Counted from the first letter of the stretch, positions 11,667 through 22,025 are shown. The stretch is DNA of 44,321 bases from Verrucomicrobiaceae bacterium (GCA_947466075.1 CANIBP010000053.1:1-44321), one strand, 5' to 3'. A program made the numbers and translations. The notes: generated from the sequence alone by a model not told the origin.

Positions 11667-13115
11667 TTATGCAATCAACTGCTCCACCACCTTCGCGCCC
11701 TGGTTGTCCGTGAGGCTCGCGGCGAGGCCGTTGCGCTTGTAGGTGAGCTTGGTGTGGTCGAGGCCGAAGAGCTTCAGCAGCGTGGCGTGATAATCGAAGT
11801 GCTTCACTTCGTCGATGACGGCCTTGTGGCCGAATTCGTCGGTTTCGCCATGGACGTGGCCTTTTTTGAAGCCGCCACCGGCCACCCACATGCTGAAGCC
11901 GTAGGTGTTGTGATCGCGGCCCCATTTCTCACGACCCGCGTCGTTTTGCAGCACCGGCAGGCGGCCCATCTCACCGCCCCAATGCACGACGGTGCTGTCG
12001 AGCAGGCCGCGTTGTTTGAGATCGATGAGCAGCGCGGCACTAGGCTGATCCGTGGCTGCGCAGTTGGCGGGCAATGCGGTGATGAGCGAACCGTGTTGAT
12101 CCCATGACTGGCCCGAATTGAGCACCTGCACGTAACGCACGCCGCGCTCGACGAGACGACGCGCGATGATGCAGCGGGTGGCGTAGTCCTTGGTGATCGG
12201 ATTATCGACGCCGTAGAGTTTTTTGACGTATTCAGGCTCCTTCGAGATGTCGAGCGCCTCCTTCGCCGCTGTCTGCATGTGTGCGGCGAGTTCGTAGCTG
12301 GCGATGCGCGCCTGCAAATCGAGTTCGCCCGGATGCTGCGCGAGATGATCTTCATTGAAGGCCTTCAAGAGCGCGAGCTGACGATCTTGCGGAGCACCCG
12401 CAAGCGATGGCGGTGGATCGAGATTCAAAATGCGCGGCTCCGTGGGACGAATGAGCGTGCCCTGATAAAGCGCAGGCAACCAGCCATTCGTGAAGTGCTC
12501 GCCGCTGAAGGTCGGCAGGCCACTCGGATGCGAGAGCACCATGTAGGCCGGCAATTCTTCCGTCTCGCTGCCAAGACCATAGGTGAGCCATGAACCCAGT
12601 GCCGGACGCCCTGCCGTGATGCGGCCTGCGTTCATGGCATAGAGCCCCTGCGCGTGATTGTTCACGCCTGAGGTCATCGAGCGGATCAGCGTGATCTCAT
12701 CGACCACCTTGCTCAGATTTGGCAACAGCTCGCTGAGTTCCATGCCGCACTGTCCATGCTTCGCAAACTTCCACGGCGAGCCAAAGCACTTCGAGGAAGC
12801 TTGCGCGAGGTTGTCGTATTTGATCTCACCGGGGAACTTCTGCCCATCATACTTCGTCAGCATCGGCTTCGGATCAAAGAGATCCATCTGCGATGGTCCG
12901 CCCATCATGAACATCGAAATCATCGCCTTCGCCCGCGGCTCAAAGTGCGGCTTCTTCGGCGTCAGATCATATCGCATTTCACTAAAACTCTCCGGTTTCA
13001 CAGGCGCAGCCAGCAAGCCATCACGCTCCAGCAACGAAGCAAGCGCCAGCGTGCCGAGGCTGTAGCCATTGGCATGGAGGAAGTGACGACGAGAGCAGAG
13101 TTTGGGGCGATTCAT
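11667..13115 (-). CDS. DUF1501 family protein, Tat-exported
   Basis: The 482-residue protein belongs to the DUF1501 family, which has an alkaline-phosphatase/sulfatase-like fold. I chose the ATG at 13113-13115 because it overlaps the upstream stop as ATGA and gives a clean Tat signal (CSRRHFLHANGYSLG). A longer frame to 13157 would add residues lacking signal character. Visible family blocks are ISMFMMGGPSQMDLFDPKP, RSMTSGVNNHAQG, GSWLTYGLGS, ERGVRYVQVLNSGQSWDQHG and VHWGGEMGRLPVLQ, close to the C-terminus. It is coupled to the PSCyt1/DUF1553 gene upstream, the standard pairing of these two families. The reaction is unknown; metal-dependent ester hydrolysis is only an inference from the fold. 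Confidence 0.92.
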   Translation of the reverse strand: MNRPKLCSRRHFLHANGYSLGTLALASLLERDGLLAAPVKPESFSEMRYDLTPKKPHFEPRAKAMISMFMMGGPSQMDLFDPKPMLTKYDGQKFPGEIKYDNLAQASSKCFGSPWKFAKHGQCGMELSELLPNLSKVVDEITLIRSMTSGVNNHAQGLYAMNAGRITAGRPALGSWLTYGLGSETEELPAYMVLSHPSGLPTFSGEHFTNGWLPALYQGTLIRPTEPRILNLDPPPSLAGAPQDRQLALLKAFNEDHLAQHPGELDLQARIASYELAAHMQTAAKEALDISKEPEYVKKLYGVDNPITKDYATRCIIARRLVERGVRYVQVLNSGQSWDQHGSLITALPANCAATDQPSAALLIDLKQRGLLDSTVVHWGGEMGRLPVLQNDAGREKWGRDHNTYGFSMWVAGGGFKKGHVHGETDEFGHKAVIDEVKHFDYHATLLKLFGLDHTKLTYKRNGLAASLTDNQGAKVVEQLIA

Positions 13116-15703
13116 TCGACGTAGAGGAAACGGTTCGAGCTGCACAAGATCTGGCACAGGCTGGCCATGGCTTCTTGGGGCGGATTGGGGACGACGCCTT
13201 TGGCGTGTTGGATGTCGTGGTGGTATTGAGTCAGCGCTTTCGTCTGCTCATCGAGATAGGCGAGGCTGCGGGTGAGATCGGCTTCGGTGGCGGGTTTGCT
13301 GTAGAGGAGCTGCCAGGCTTGCTGGAGTTGCTTGCGCGGGTCATTCGGAGCGGCGGTTTGGAGGCGGACGGCGAGGCGGCGGGCGTTTTCGAGAACGAAG
13401 GTGTCGTTCATGAGCAGCAGTGATTGCGGGGCAACGGTGGTTTGTGCGCGCAGCTCGCAGTTGGGCGACATGGTGGGCGCATCAAAGGTATCGAGCACGG
13501 TGACGGGCTTGCTGCGGCGCACTTGCACGTAGATGGAGCGGCGGAAGTCGTCGGCTCCGGCGGGATCGACTTTGTTGAGGGTGATCGTGCCTTTGTCGAT
13601 GCCGACGACCACACGGCCTTGGGGATCGCGACCGACACCGCTGGGTGCGCCGTAGCTGGTCTGCACCAGTGAACCGGTGATGGCGAGCATGGAGTCACGC
13701 AATGTCTCGGCATCCAGGCGATGCATTTTGAAGCGAGCGTAGAGTTTGTTTTCGGGATCGGTGTGCAGCGAAGCCTCACTCGTGGATGACTGGCGATACG
13801 CGGTGCTCAGCATGATGACGCGATGCAGCGATTTGAGCTTCCAGCCGCTTTGCATGAACTCATCCGCGAGCCAGTCGAGCAATTCGGGATGCGTTGGGCG
13901 CTCGCCTTGATGGCCGAAATCTCCGGGTGTGTTCACGATGCCGCGGCCCATGTGGTTTAACCAGAAACGATTCACCAAAACACGTGCGACGAGCGGATGC
14001 TGTCCACTGGTGAGCCACTCTGCATAAGCAAGACGACGGCCCGTGGAGCCTGTGGCCACGCTTGCTGGTTTGAAGGGCTCGATCTCGGGTTTGGCGATGA
14101 TGCTCAGCTCACCCGGAGTCACGGCTTGCTTCGGCTGATCGTGATCGCCTCGATTGAAGAGCTTGGTTGCGGGCACTTGGCCTTTCACTTCCATGAGTGC
14201 CATCACAAAGCCTTCCAAGGGCTTCGTGGCGCGTAGTTTTGTGGCCTCAGCTACTTTAGCATCGACGATGTCCTGTTTCTTTTTGTCGTAGAGGTCGAGC
14301 GCGTAAGTCGCGAGTGCGGATGGATACTTTTTGATGAGCGCTTTCTGCTCCGCTGTCTGTTTTTCCTTCGGTGTGGCACGTGCGACGCGGAACGGAGCGC
14401 GCTCGGCCTCAGGCAGCTTGAGGATTTCGACTTCGAAAATCTCATCGAGGAATTTTTTGCTGATGGCTTGTGCCTCACGATTGATCTCGGCCGCTTTCTT
14501 CTCGATCTCGGCCGCCTTGGCGCGTTCTTCCGGCGAATACAGCGAGTAAAGCCGCTGCGCCGGCGCACGCCACGCTTCCCAGTTGTAGGCAGGATCAAAG
14601 ATCGCACGCAGTCGATAGTAGTCGGCCTGTGTGATCGGATCATAGCGATGATCGTGACACTGCGCACAGGCCACCGTCATGCCCATGAGCGACGACGTCA
14701 TGATCTTCATCTGCTCGGCGATGACTTGGTTCTTCGCGAGCTTTGGATCATCCACACCATCGCCCGTGCCATCCGGTGCCATGCGCAGGAATGCGGTGGC
14801 AGTGAGTTCATCGCGCCGCTTGGGATCGAGCACGGCTTGCTGATAATCGGCGTGCGTCGCACCTGCCAGTTCATCACCCGCAAGCTGCTCCCGGATGAAC
14901 TCGCTCCATGGCTTGTCCTCATTCATCGAGCGGATCACATAGTCGCGATAACGCCACGCCTGCGGCCGCACCGAGTCCGCCTCGGAGTATCCATTCGAGT
15001 CCGCATAGCCGACAACGTCCAGCCAATGCCGCGCCCAGCGTTCGCTGTAGTTTTTTGAGGCTAGCAAGCGCTCCACGAGCTGTTCATAAGCCAGCGGCGA
15101 CTTATCATTCAAGAACGTCTCCACTTCCTCGGGCGTCGGCAGCAGGCCGGTCAGATCGAGCGTCACACGCCGGATCAAAGTCCGCCGATCGGCCTCAGGC
15201 GCAAAATCGAGCCCCTTTTCACGCATCGCGTGCAGCAGAAACGCATCCACCGGCGTGCGCACTTTTTTGAAATCGACATCCGACGGCACTGCAGGCCGTT
15301 TGATCGACTGGAAGGCCCAATACTCGCGATCATCATCCGAGATCATCGGTCCCGGTGCCAGCACGAGCGGCTCCGCATTGGCCGTTATCGCTCCTTGTGC
15401 GATCCACTTCTCAAGAATCGCCAGTTCGGCCTCGGACACCTTCTTACCCTTCTCAGGCATCTCGCCGCTGCGGATCATCTCAACGAGCTTGCTCTTCGCC
15501 GGATCACCCGCGACGACGACCTTGTCCATGAAGCGCCGTAGCCGCAGATCGAGCTTGCCCTTCGGCTTCTCCTCCTCGCCATGGCAATGCGTGCAGTGCG
15601 CCTTCACGATGGGCCGCACGTCTTTTTCAAACGTGAGCATGGCTTCGTCTCCATGTGCAGTGACAGAGAGAGCAAAGAGAATGGCGGCAGAGAACAGCTT
15701 CAT
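13112..15703 (-). CDS. PSCyt1-DUF1549-DUF1553 cytochrome protein, operon head
   Basis: The 863-residue secreted protein starts at ATG 15701-15703 (MKLFSAAILFALSVTAHG signal peptide); the longer frame would need a TTG start at 15715. A PSCyt1 heme motif CTHCH lies near residue 36, followed by EMPEKGKKVS where MPP-type motifs usually sit. DUF1549 begins at about 130 (LIRRVTLDLTGLLPTPEEVE, RWARHWLDVVGYADSNG) and carries CAQCHDHRYDPI. A charged helical linker at about 385-500 is Lys/Glu-rich. DUF1553 ends the protein (RVLVNRFWLNHMGRGIV, HPELLDWLADEF). It is the first gene of the minus-strand operon and is divergent from the gene at 15788, so their promoters must share the 84-bp gap. Confidence 0.93.
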   Translation of the reverse strand: MKLFSAAILFALSVTAHGDEAMLTFEKDVRPIVKAHCTHCHGEEEKPKGKLDLRLRRFMDKVVVAGDPAKSKLVEMIRSGEMPEKGKKVSEAELAILEKWIAQGAITANAEPLVLAPGPMISDDDREYWAFQSIKRPAVPSDVDFKKVRTPVDAFLLHAMREKGLDFAPEADRRTLIRRVTLDLTGLLPTPEEVETFLNDKSPLAYEQLVERLLASKNYSERWARHWLDVVGYADSNGYSEADSVRPQAWRYRDYVIRSMNEDKPWSEFIREQLAGDELAGATHADYQQAVLDPKRRDELTATAFLRMAPDGTGDGVDDPKLAKNQVIAEQMKIMTSSLMGMTVACAQCHDHRYDPITQADYYRLRAIFDPAYNWEAWRAPAQRLYSLYSPEERAKAAEIEKKAAEINREAQAISKKFLDEIFEVEILKLPEAERAPFRVARATPKEKQTAEQKALIKKYPSALATYALDLYDKKKQDIVDAKVAEATKLRATKPLEGFVMALMEVKGQVPATKLFNRGDHDQPKQAVTPGELSIIAKPEIEPFKPASVATGSTGRRLAYAEWLTSGQHPLVARVLVNRFWLNHMGRGIVNTPGDFGHQGERPTHPELLDWLADEFMQSGWKLKSLHRVIMLSTAYRQSSTSEASLHTDPENKLYARFKMHRLDAETLRDSMLAITGSLVQTSYGAPSGVGRDPQGRVVVGIDKGTITLNKVDPAGADDFRRSIYVQVRRSKPVTVLDTFDAPTMSPNCELRAQTTVAPQSLLLMNDTFVLENARRLAVRLQTAAPNDPRKQLQQAWQLLYSKPATEADLTRSLAYLDEQTKALTQYHHDIQHAKGVVPNPPQEAMASLCQILCSSNRFLYVE

Positions 15704-15787
15704 CGGGGGCTGCAAACCTACGCTTTGAAAGAGCCCTCTGTTGCCAAGGAAAGTATGGCCATGAGATCACGTTTGAGTCCGTGCCCG

Positions 15788-18049
15788 ATGAAACAAACCT
15801 TCAGCATCCTCTCAGCGCTAAGCTTGCTGACCATGCCCACGATCCGCGCCATGGGCGCTGATTCGTTTTTCACCGAGGAAGTTTGGCCCAAAGTCGGTGC
15901 GCACTCGTGTCTAAAATGCCACAAGGACGGAGGTGATGCTGAGGACAGCAAATTCGTCCTCCAAGACCCAGCGCGCGATGCAACTCCGGGTCGCCATGTT
16001 TCGCTGATTCACAACCGCGCAGCTTTCTCACGCATGGCGAAGGCGGTGAAGGATGGGGAGTCGCGGTTGCTGCTCAAAGCCGCGGGAAAGCTCGATCACG
16101 AGGGTGAAGTGGTGCTGAAGCCGGATTCGACGGGTTATCGCATCCTGGATAAGTTTGTGCGTCAGCTCGACAGCGCGCAGCCACAAGCCGCCAAGGACGC
16201 GCCGCCCTTTTTTGATGGCATTTCGATGCTCGATGATCAGCGATTGCTCAGACGCGTGACTTTGTCACTCGCAGGACGCCTGCCGAGTGATGCGGAGCTG
16301 AAATCTCTCGGTAAACCCGATGCTTTGACCAAAGTGCTCGACGCGGTGATGAAGGAGGATGCGTTCTATGATCGGCTGCGTGAGGGCTTTAACGACATTT
16401 TTCTCACAGTCGGCATCGACGGCAATGCGGACGCGACGGTGCTCGCATACGAGCATTTTGAGAAGACGAAGCTCTGGTATCAGAAGTGGGAGTTCAAGGA
16501 AATCACCGACCCGAAAGAGCGCCAGCAGGCGAAGTATCGGATCGCACGCGAGTATCGCGAAGCACTGCTGGGTGAGCCGATGAAGCTCATCGAACACATT
16601 GTTCGCAGCGACCGACCGTTCACCGAGATCGTCACCGCTGACTACGCGATGATGACGCCCTACACCTCGCGCGGCTACGGCATGTTTGATGAAATCAAAG
16701 ATCGATTCAAAGAAGTGAACGATCCCTTTGAATACATTCCCGTCCGGCTGAAAGCGCTCAAAGGACGCTCACGGCAGACTGATCAAGACAGCGAGACGGG
16801 CTTCTATCCACACGCGGGCGTGCTTGGCTCGTTTCAGTATCTCACGCGCTATCCGACGACTGAGACGAACCGCAATCGCCTGCGCGCCCGCATGTTCTAT
16901 CAGCACTTTCTCGGTGTCGATGTGCTGGAGCTCGCTGCACGCGTTTCAGATGCCGCAGCGGCGACAGCAAAGTATAAAGTGCCGACGATGGAGGCCGCCG
17001 AGTGTGTTGTGTGCCACAAGACACTCGACCCCGTTGCCGGTCTATTTCAGGACTACTGGAAGTTCGCCGCCGAGGGCGTGTATGGGAAGCGCAAAGGTGG
17101 CTGGTTCACCGATATGTTCGGCGCTGGCTATGAAGGTGAGGACTTGGCTCCGCAGGAGCGTTGGCGTTCGCTGCAATGGCTGGGTGAGCGCACCGCGAAG
17201 GACCCGCGCTTTGCCGTGGCGATGGTGGAGCACGTATATTACATCGTCACGGGTCGCAAAGTGCTGCTACCGCCGAAAGACCTCGATGATCCTCTCTTCA
17301 CCGCCCACCACCGCGCGCAGCAGGAGCAGCGTGCGTTGATTGAAACCATCGCGACGCGTTTTGCCAAAAACGGCTTCAACTTGAAGAACGTCTTCAAAGA
17401 TTGGATCGCTTCGGATTTCTATCGCGCAGACGGGCTCACCAGCATCGCGATCAATCCGGCGCGTGAGGCTGAACTCGATGATCTATGCCTCGTTCGCATG
17501 CTCGCGCCGGAGCAAGTGGAGCGGAAACTCGTGGCGATCTTCGGCAAAGGCTGGGGACGCCTGCACAGCAACGATGGCGGACTCGGTATGCTCTACGGCG
17601 GCATCGACTCCAAGGAGGTCACCGAGCGCGCCGCCGATCCCAGCGGTGCGATGGGTGCGATCCAACGTCTGCTGTCCAACGATGTCGCCTGCAAAGCCAC
17701 CGCGCTCGATTTCAGCCGACCCATCGCAGAACGCCTGCTGTTTCCGCATGTTGAGACCGATGTCGTGCCTGGAACCACCGAGAGCGACGCAAAAATCCGC
17801 CGCACCATCGGGCATCTGCATCAGCGCATTCTTGGCCGCGTTGAGGCATCGGAGATTGAACGAACATTTCAGCTCTTCTCGGGCATCGTCGCTGATGCAA
17901 ATGAGCGCAAGGGCCTGGAGAAGCAGGAGAGTTATTACTGTCGTCCGGCACCTGACCAAAACCCCTCTCCCGATCCACACTACACCCTGCGCGCTTGGCG
18001 TGGCGTGGTGACTTATCTCCTCCGCCAGCACGACTTCCTCTACGAATGA
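15788..18049 (+). CDS. secreted two-CxxCH protein related to DUF1549/DUF1588 proteins
   Basis: The 753-residue protein starts with signal peptide MKQTFSILSALSLLTMPTIRA. An alternative ATG at 15755, preceded by AAGGAAAG, would add 11 residues. A first heme motif CLKCH is at 41-45 in a PSCyt1-like setting. LLRRVTLSLAGRLPSDAEL (about residue 155) resembles the DUF1549 opening. A second motif CVVCHKTLDPVAG (about residue 402) resembles the heme site of DUF1588-type proteins. It is therefore a divergent member of the planctomycete cytochrome group, without a C-terminal DUF1553. Its stop overlaps the next ATG as ATGA, so it is translated together with the beta-helix protein and probably works with it and the DUF1501-like protein outside the cytoplasm. 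Confidence 0.82.
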   Translation: MKQTFSILSALSLLTMPTIRAMGADSFFTEEVWPKVGAHSCLKCHKDGGDAEDSKFVLQDPARDATPGRHVSLIHNRAAFSRMAKAVKDGESRLLLKAAGKLDHEGEVVLKPDSTGYRILDKFVRQLDSAQPQAAKDAPPFFDGISMLDDQRLLRRVTLSLAGRLPSDAELKSLGKPDALTKVLDAVMKEDAFYDRLREGFNDIFLTVGIDGNADATVLAYEHFEKTKLWYQKWEFKEITDPKERQQAKYRIAREYREALLGEPMKLIEHIVRSDRPFTEIVTADYAMMTPYTSRGYGMFDEIKDRFKEVNDPFEYIPVRLKALKGRSRQTDQDSETGFYPHAGVLGSFQYLTRYPTTETNRNRLRARMFYQHFLGVDVLELAARVSDAAAATAKYKVPTMEAAECVVCHKTLDPVAGLFQDYWKFAAEGVYGKRKGGWFTDMFGAGYEGEDLAPQERWRSLQWLGERTAKDPRFAVAMVEHVYYIVTGRKVLLPPKDLDDPLFTAHHRAQQEQRALIETIATRFAKNGFNLKNVFKDWIASDFYRADGLTSIAINPAREAELDDLCLVRMLAPEQVERKLVAIFGKGWGRLHSNDGGLGMLYGGIDSKEVTERAADPSGAMGAIQRLLSNDVACKATALDFSRPIAERLLFPHVETDVVPGTTESDAKIRRTIGHLHQRILGRVEASEIERTFQLFSGIVADANERKGLEKQESYYCRPAPDQNPSPDPHYTLRAWRGVVTYLLRQHDFLYE

Positions 18050-20724
18050 GAGTGTCCCACATGAAGACTGCACTTGTTTTTGTCCTTAGTATGGCGCCAC
18101 TCGCCCGCGCCGAGACTTTCGATAGTCATCCACCGATGCGGCCATTGCCACTGGCTCAGCAGACGCCTCTAGCAAATGGTGCGCATGTCGTGGATGCCAC
18201 GCACGGCGATGATGCAAATCCTGGCACCGAAGTCGCACCGTGGAAAACCCTGAATCATGCGCTGACGCAAACCAAACACGGCGTCATTGCGCTGCGGGGA
18301 GGCGTTTTTTATACGCACAGCATTGTTACCGCCGTCGCGGGCAAAGAGACGCCGCTCATCATTCGCTCATGGCCCGGCGAACTCGTCATCCTCGACGGCG
18401 GCGAGCCTGAATTTGCAAGCTCTCCGGGCACGGCGTGGGAGCCATGCGCGGGCGGTGTGCGCGGCGAGTATCGCTCGGTGAAGGCGTATCCGCTCAGCAA
18501 ACCGGCGGGCAGCGAGGAGGACGGCGACGGCGAAGTGCTCGTCATGGGGCGCTTCATCGATTCCATGATCCCGCTGCACGGCGCACGGTTTCGCGGCGAT
18601 CTGCAATCCGACAACCCGTGGTGGAACATCAACTCGAAGTCCTCGGGCACCGCCTTTGTCTCCTGCGGCCCCGCTGTATGGCAGGACGGACGCAGCGGGC
18701 ACATCCACTGCCGCCTCACACCAACCCAGCTGCCCGGTCTCGGCGCTGACAACTATCGAGGTATCACCGATGTACAGAAAACGCCGCTGTGCATCGCCAC
18801 TGTCGCCTCCGGCTCGGTGCTCGAGCTGCAAGGCGCGCGGCATGTGATCCTGCAGGGCATCGTCATTCGCGGCAGCGCGGTGGCCACGCTGCTGATGGAA
18901 AACTGCGCCGACATCACGCTCGATAACGTGACCGTGTATGGCGGTGCGAAAGCGATTCAAATCAAGGACACCGCCGGATTCCGCATGGTCCACAGCGTCT
19001 GCCGCGGCGTGTCCGCGCCGTGGATGTATCGTGGCGCGCTAAAGTATCGCAGCGTCGAGGCGCGCTTGCTTTCCGCCACATCGTGGATGCCCACCGGCGT
19101 TGACTGCCGCGACTTCGAGATCGCCTACAGCGAGTTCACCGACAGTGAAGACGGCGTTTTTCTCGGCTGCGTGCGCGGCGTGCGCTTTCATCACAACCTC
19201 GTCGAAAACATGACTGACGACGGCACCTTCCTCACCGCTTCGACTGGCTGGGACGGCCACGTCGCGGGTGGCGATGTGAGGCTCTGGCAAAACCGCATCT
19301 CACGCTGTCTCACCAGCTTCGCGTTCGGCGTCGGTCATGGCAGACAGATCACGCTGCCTGATCGCGTGCAAACCGGCGACGGCTTGTGGATCACGCGCAA
19401 TATATTCGATTTTCGCCGTCCAGTTCATTACCATTGGCCCAAGGACTCGCAGGACATTCAGGAGCCGTACTTTCGCGGACGCTTCGCGGGCGATCACGGC
19501 AGCCCCGCCTGGGAGCCGATGTGGGTCTATCACAACACCATCGTCGGCGGCCATGTGGAGCGCCCCGACTGGGGCAATCCCGGGCTTGGTGGCGCGATGG
19601 GCAAAGGCACAACGCGTCAGGTGCTCAACAACATTCTCTGCTCCGACATCGGCGAGCCAGGCATCACCGCGCCGAAGGAAATCGAGCGTTTCAATGCGCA
19701 AGGCAATGTGATCTGGTCCTTTGATCCCGCGAAGCAGGATGTCGCCGCCTGGAAATCCAAAATGGCGCGTGCCTCCGCCACTGCCGCCGCGACAAATCAT
19801 CTGATCAATCCTGCGTTCACGAGCTATTCAAGCGATTGGAAGAGCGACGCTGATTTGACTCCGAATCTCAACGTGGAAGGCGTCGCGGTGCCGCAGGCAT
19901 GGTTTGATCCGGTCAAAGGCAAAGGCATCGGCGCAGTTCCTGCCGGGGAGAAGCCGTGGCGCATCGGCGTGCAGGGCCGCATGGATGTGTTCGGACGCGC
20001 GGTCACGTCCGGTGGTGATGCGACTCCCGCATTCGAATGGAGCTTCGCCGCCGATCATCCCGATCACGGCCCGCGTGCCGACGCGCCGCGAGCGCTCAGC
20101 TTGCAGGGGTATCCTGCCTTCGATGCCCCCATTTACGACTACCTGCTGCGTCGCAGCGGAGCGATCGTCGAGAGTCACGAAAAGGAGTTCGTGCCGCTCA
20201 CGCCCGCGCTGCTGAAAGACAAAAAGTGGATCGTCATCGACGGCAGCTTCACCCGCGCAAAGATGACGCCCGATTCCTTTGGCGAAACGGACATCGCGGC
20301 CTTGAGCACGTGGTTGGAAGCCGGCGGCACGCTCGTGCTCGGTCCGCAGCGCACCGATGTGTTCAAATTCGACGCTGGCAAAGCCTTCCTCGCCAAACAT
20401 CTTGGCAGCCCGCCGCGCGCAAAGCCTGACGCATCGAAAATTCTGCAACCCAAGCACCCCTGGCTCGCTCACCTCAAAAGCGGCTCGCCGTCATGGCTGA
20501 CCAAAGGCCAGCCCGTCTCCGTGGCGACAGGCGAGTCGATCATCGGCAGCGGCGCAAACTTTAGTTTGCTCTGGCAGACGAAGGTGGGCCGCGGTCGCAT
20601 CATCTACATCGGCTGGAGCGTGGGGGGTCAGCTCACCGACAATCGACGCGGTGGAGCCGTCGAGTCAGACGCGGCGATGCTCGAACAAGTCGAGATGCTG
20701 CGACGCGTGCTCACGATAGATTGA
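18046..20724 (+). CDS. secreted right-handed beta-helix protein with GATase-like C-domain
   Basis: The 892-residue protein starts at an ATG overlapping the previous stop (ATGA); a second ATG at 18061 gives MKTALVFVLSMAPLARA, the obvious signal peptide. DATHGDDANPGTEVAPWKTL (about residue 46) is the DUF1565/pectate-lyase-like opening of parallel beta-helix proteins, and the repetitive N-x-x-V/I strands run to about residue 600 (VILQGIVIRGS, ITLDNVTVYGG, VWVYHNTIVGG-like). The last ~220 residues (YDYLLRRSGAIVES, LSTWLEAGGTLVLGPQ, GRGRIIYIGWSVGG) look like a class I amidotransferase/ThuA-like domain. A role in binding or cleaving polysaccharide is likely from the fold, but the substrate is unknown. 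Confidence 0.82.
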   Translation: MRVSHMKTALVFVLSMAPLARAETFDSHPPMRPLPLAQQTPLANGAHVVDATHGDDANPGTEVAPWKTLNHALTQTKHGVIALRGGVFYTHSIVTAVAGKETPLIIRSWPGELVILDGGEPEFASSPGTAWEPCAGGVRGEYRSVKAYPLSKPAGSEEDGDGEVLVMGRFIDSMIPLHGARFRGDLQSDNPWWNINSKSSGTAFVSCGPAVWQDGRSGHIHCRLTPTQLPGLGADNYRGITDVQKTPLCIATVASGSVLELQGARHVILQGIVIRGSAVATLLMENCADITLDNVTVYGGAKAIQIKDTAGFRMVHSVCRGVSAPWMYRGALKYRSVEARLLSATSWMPTGVDCRDFEIAYSEFTDSEDGVFLGCVRGVRFHHNLVENMTDDGTFLTASTGWDGHVAGGDVRLWQNRISRCLTSFAFGVGHGRQITLPDRVQTGDGLWITRNIFDFRRPVHYHWPKDSQDIQEPYFRGRFAGDHGSPAWEPMWVYHNTIVGGHVERPDWGNPGLGGAMGKGTTRQVLNNILCSDIGEPGITAPKEIERFNAQGNVIWSFDPAKQDVAAWKSKMARASATAAATNHLINPAFTSYSSDWKSDADLTPNLNVEGVAVPQAWFDPVKGKGIGAVPAGEKPWRIGVQGRMDVFGRAVTSGGDATPAFEWSFAADHPDHGPRADAPRALSLQGYPAFDAPIYDYLLRRSGAIVESHEKEFVPLTPALLKDKKWIVIDGSFTRAKMTPDSFGETDIAALSTWLEAGGTLVLGPQRTDVFKFDAGKAFLAKHLGSPPRAKPDASKILQPKHPWLAHLKSGSPSWLTKGQPVSVATGESIIGSGANFSLLWQTKVGRGRIIYIGWSVGGQLTDNRRGGAVESDAAMLEQVEMLRRVLTID

Positions 20725-20749
20725 ACGAAAAACTCCTGTTAGAACCACC

Positions 20750-22021
20750 ATGAGACGCGACTTCATCAAATGCTGCACACTCGCCGGACTCGGCCTTTCG
20801 ATTCCACGAGCGCTCCGCTCTGCGTCGAAAGAGAATGTGGCCTACGAGGGCCCCTATTACGTCGTCTTCAATGCCTCCGGCGGCTGGGACACGACCTATT
20901 TGATGGACCCGAAAGGCATCAACGAAATCAACCGCCTCTACAAAGAAGGAGACATCCTCACGCATGGTCGGCACAAATTCGCGCCGAACGCGAAACACAT
21001 CCAGGGCGGCATGAGCAATGAAGATTTTTATAAGGAGTTCGGCAGCGAGTTGCTCACGCTCAATGGTCTCGACTACTCGGTGAACAACCACTCTCCCGGC
21101 GCACGCTACATGGCCACCGGCAAGCTCGACAGCCTCGCGTATCCGACCTTTGCTGCACTCGTCGCCGCATGCAAAGGCCCTACGTGCCCGATTTCGTTTC
21201 TGACCTTCGGTAATTACTCGAACACGGGCAACGTCGTCGCCATGTCGCGCGTGCCGTATCCGCAATCGTTGCAGCGCATTGCCAATGCCGACTATGTCGA
21301 AGGCAACGTGCGTTCACCGTACCACGACGACTTTGCACTCGACCGCATCGAGCGTGCGCTGGAGGAGCAAAATGCCGCCCGCGCATCGCAAATCCGTCTT
21401 CCGCGTCAGGAGCGTGCCCAGAGCATGCTCTATGCTGCACAGGTCAATTCCAAGGCGCTGCAGCGCGTCACGCCCTACATTCCAAAGAGCATTCCCAAAG
21501 AACGACTTTCCCAGCAGGCCGAGATCGCGCTCGCATCGTTCAAAGCGGGCGTTTGTGTCTCCGCGAATCTTAGCATCGGCCAGTTTGACAGCCACGCGAA
21601 CAACGATGTCGATCAAATGAAGCTCATTCCCGAGTTCTTGGCTGGCATCGCCTATTTCATCCGCCGTGCTGAGGAAATCAAGATTCGCGACAAGCTCGTC
21701 GTCATCATTCAAAGCGAAATGGGCCGCACGCCGGACTACAACAAAGGCAACGGCAAAGACCATTGGTCCGTCGGCTCCATCATGTTCATCGGCCCTGGCA
21801 TCAAAGGTGACCGCCTCATCGGTGCCACCGATGAAAAACAACTCCACGTGCCACTCAATCCACAAACGCTCGTCACCGACAAAGAAAAAGGCATTCGCGT
21901 CCGCCCCGAGCATATCCATCACGCACTGCGTCAGTTTGCCGGCATCGCCGAGCATCCATTCAGTAAGAAATTCCCGCTCGGCGTGAAGGAGCCCGAGGTT
22001 TTGAAGGGATTGTGGGGCTGA
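20750..22021 (+). CDS. DUF1501-like Tat-exported protein
   Basis: The 423-residue protein has a short Tat-type start (MRRDFIKCCTLAGLGLSIP, RRDFIK core). Blocks YVVFNASGGWDTTYLMDP, NNHSPGARYMATG, GQFDSHANNDVDQM and VVIIQSEMGRTPDYN match the DUF1501 core, including the D-x-H and E-M-G-R segments that surround the phosphatase-like metal site in this fold. GKDHWSVGSIMFIGPGI supplies the conserved D-H-W block. It is shorter and more divergent than the other two DUF1501 proteins here. It follows the beta-helix gene by 25 bp in the same direction and closes the trio. Function is unknown. Confidence 0.85.
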   Translation: MRRDFIKCCTLAGLGLSIPRALRSASKENVAYEGPYYVVFNASGGWDTTYLMDPKGINEINRLYKEGDILTHGRHKFAPNAKHIQGGMSNEDFYKEFGSELLTLNGLDYSVNNHSPGARYMATGKLDSLAYPTFAALVAACKGPTCPISFLTFGNYSNTGNVVAMSRVPYPQSLQRIANADYVEGNVRSPYHDDFALDRIERALEEQNAARASQIRLPRQERAQSMLYAAQVNSKALQRVTPYIPKSIPKERLSQQAEIALASFKAGVCVSANLSIGQFDSHANNDVDQMKLIPEFLAGIAYFIRRAEEIKIRDKLVVIIQSEMGRTPDYNKGNGKDHWSVGSIMFIGPGIKGDRLIGATDEKQLHVPLNPQTLVTDKEKGIRVRPEHIHHALRQFAGIAEHPFSKKFPLGVKEPEVLKGLWG

Positions 22022-22025
22022 AGCT

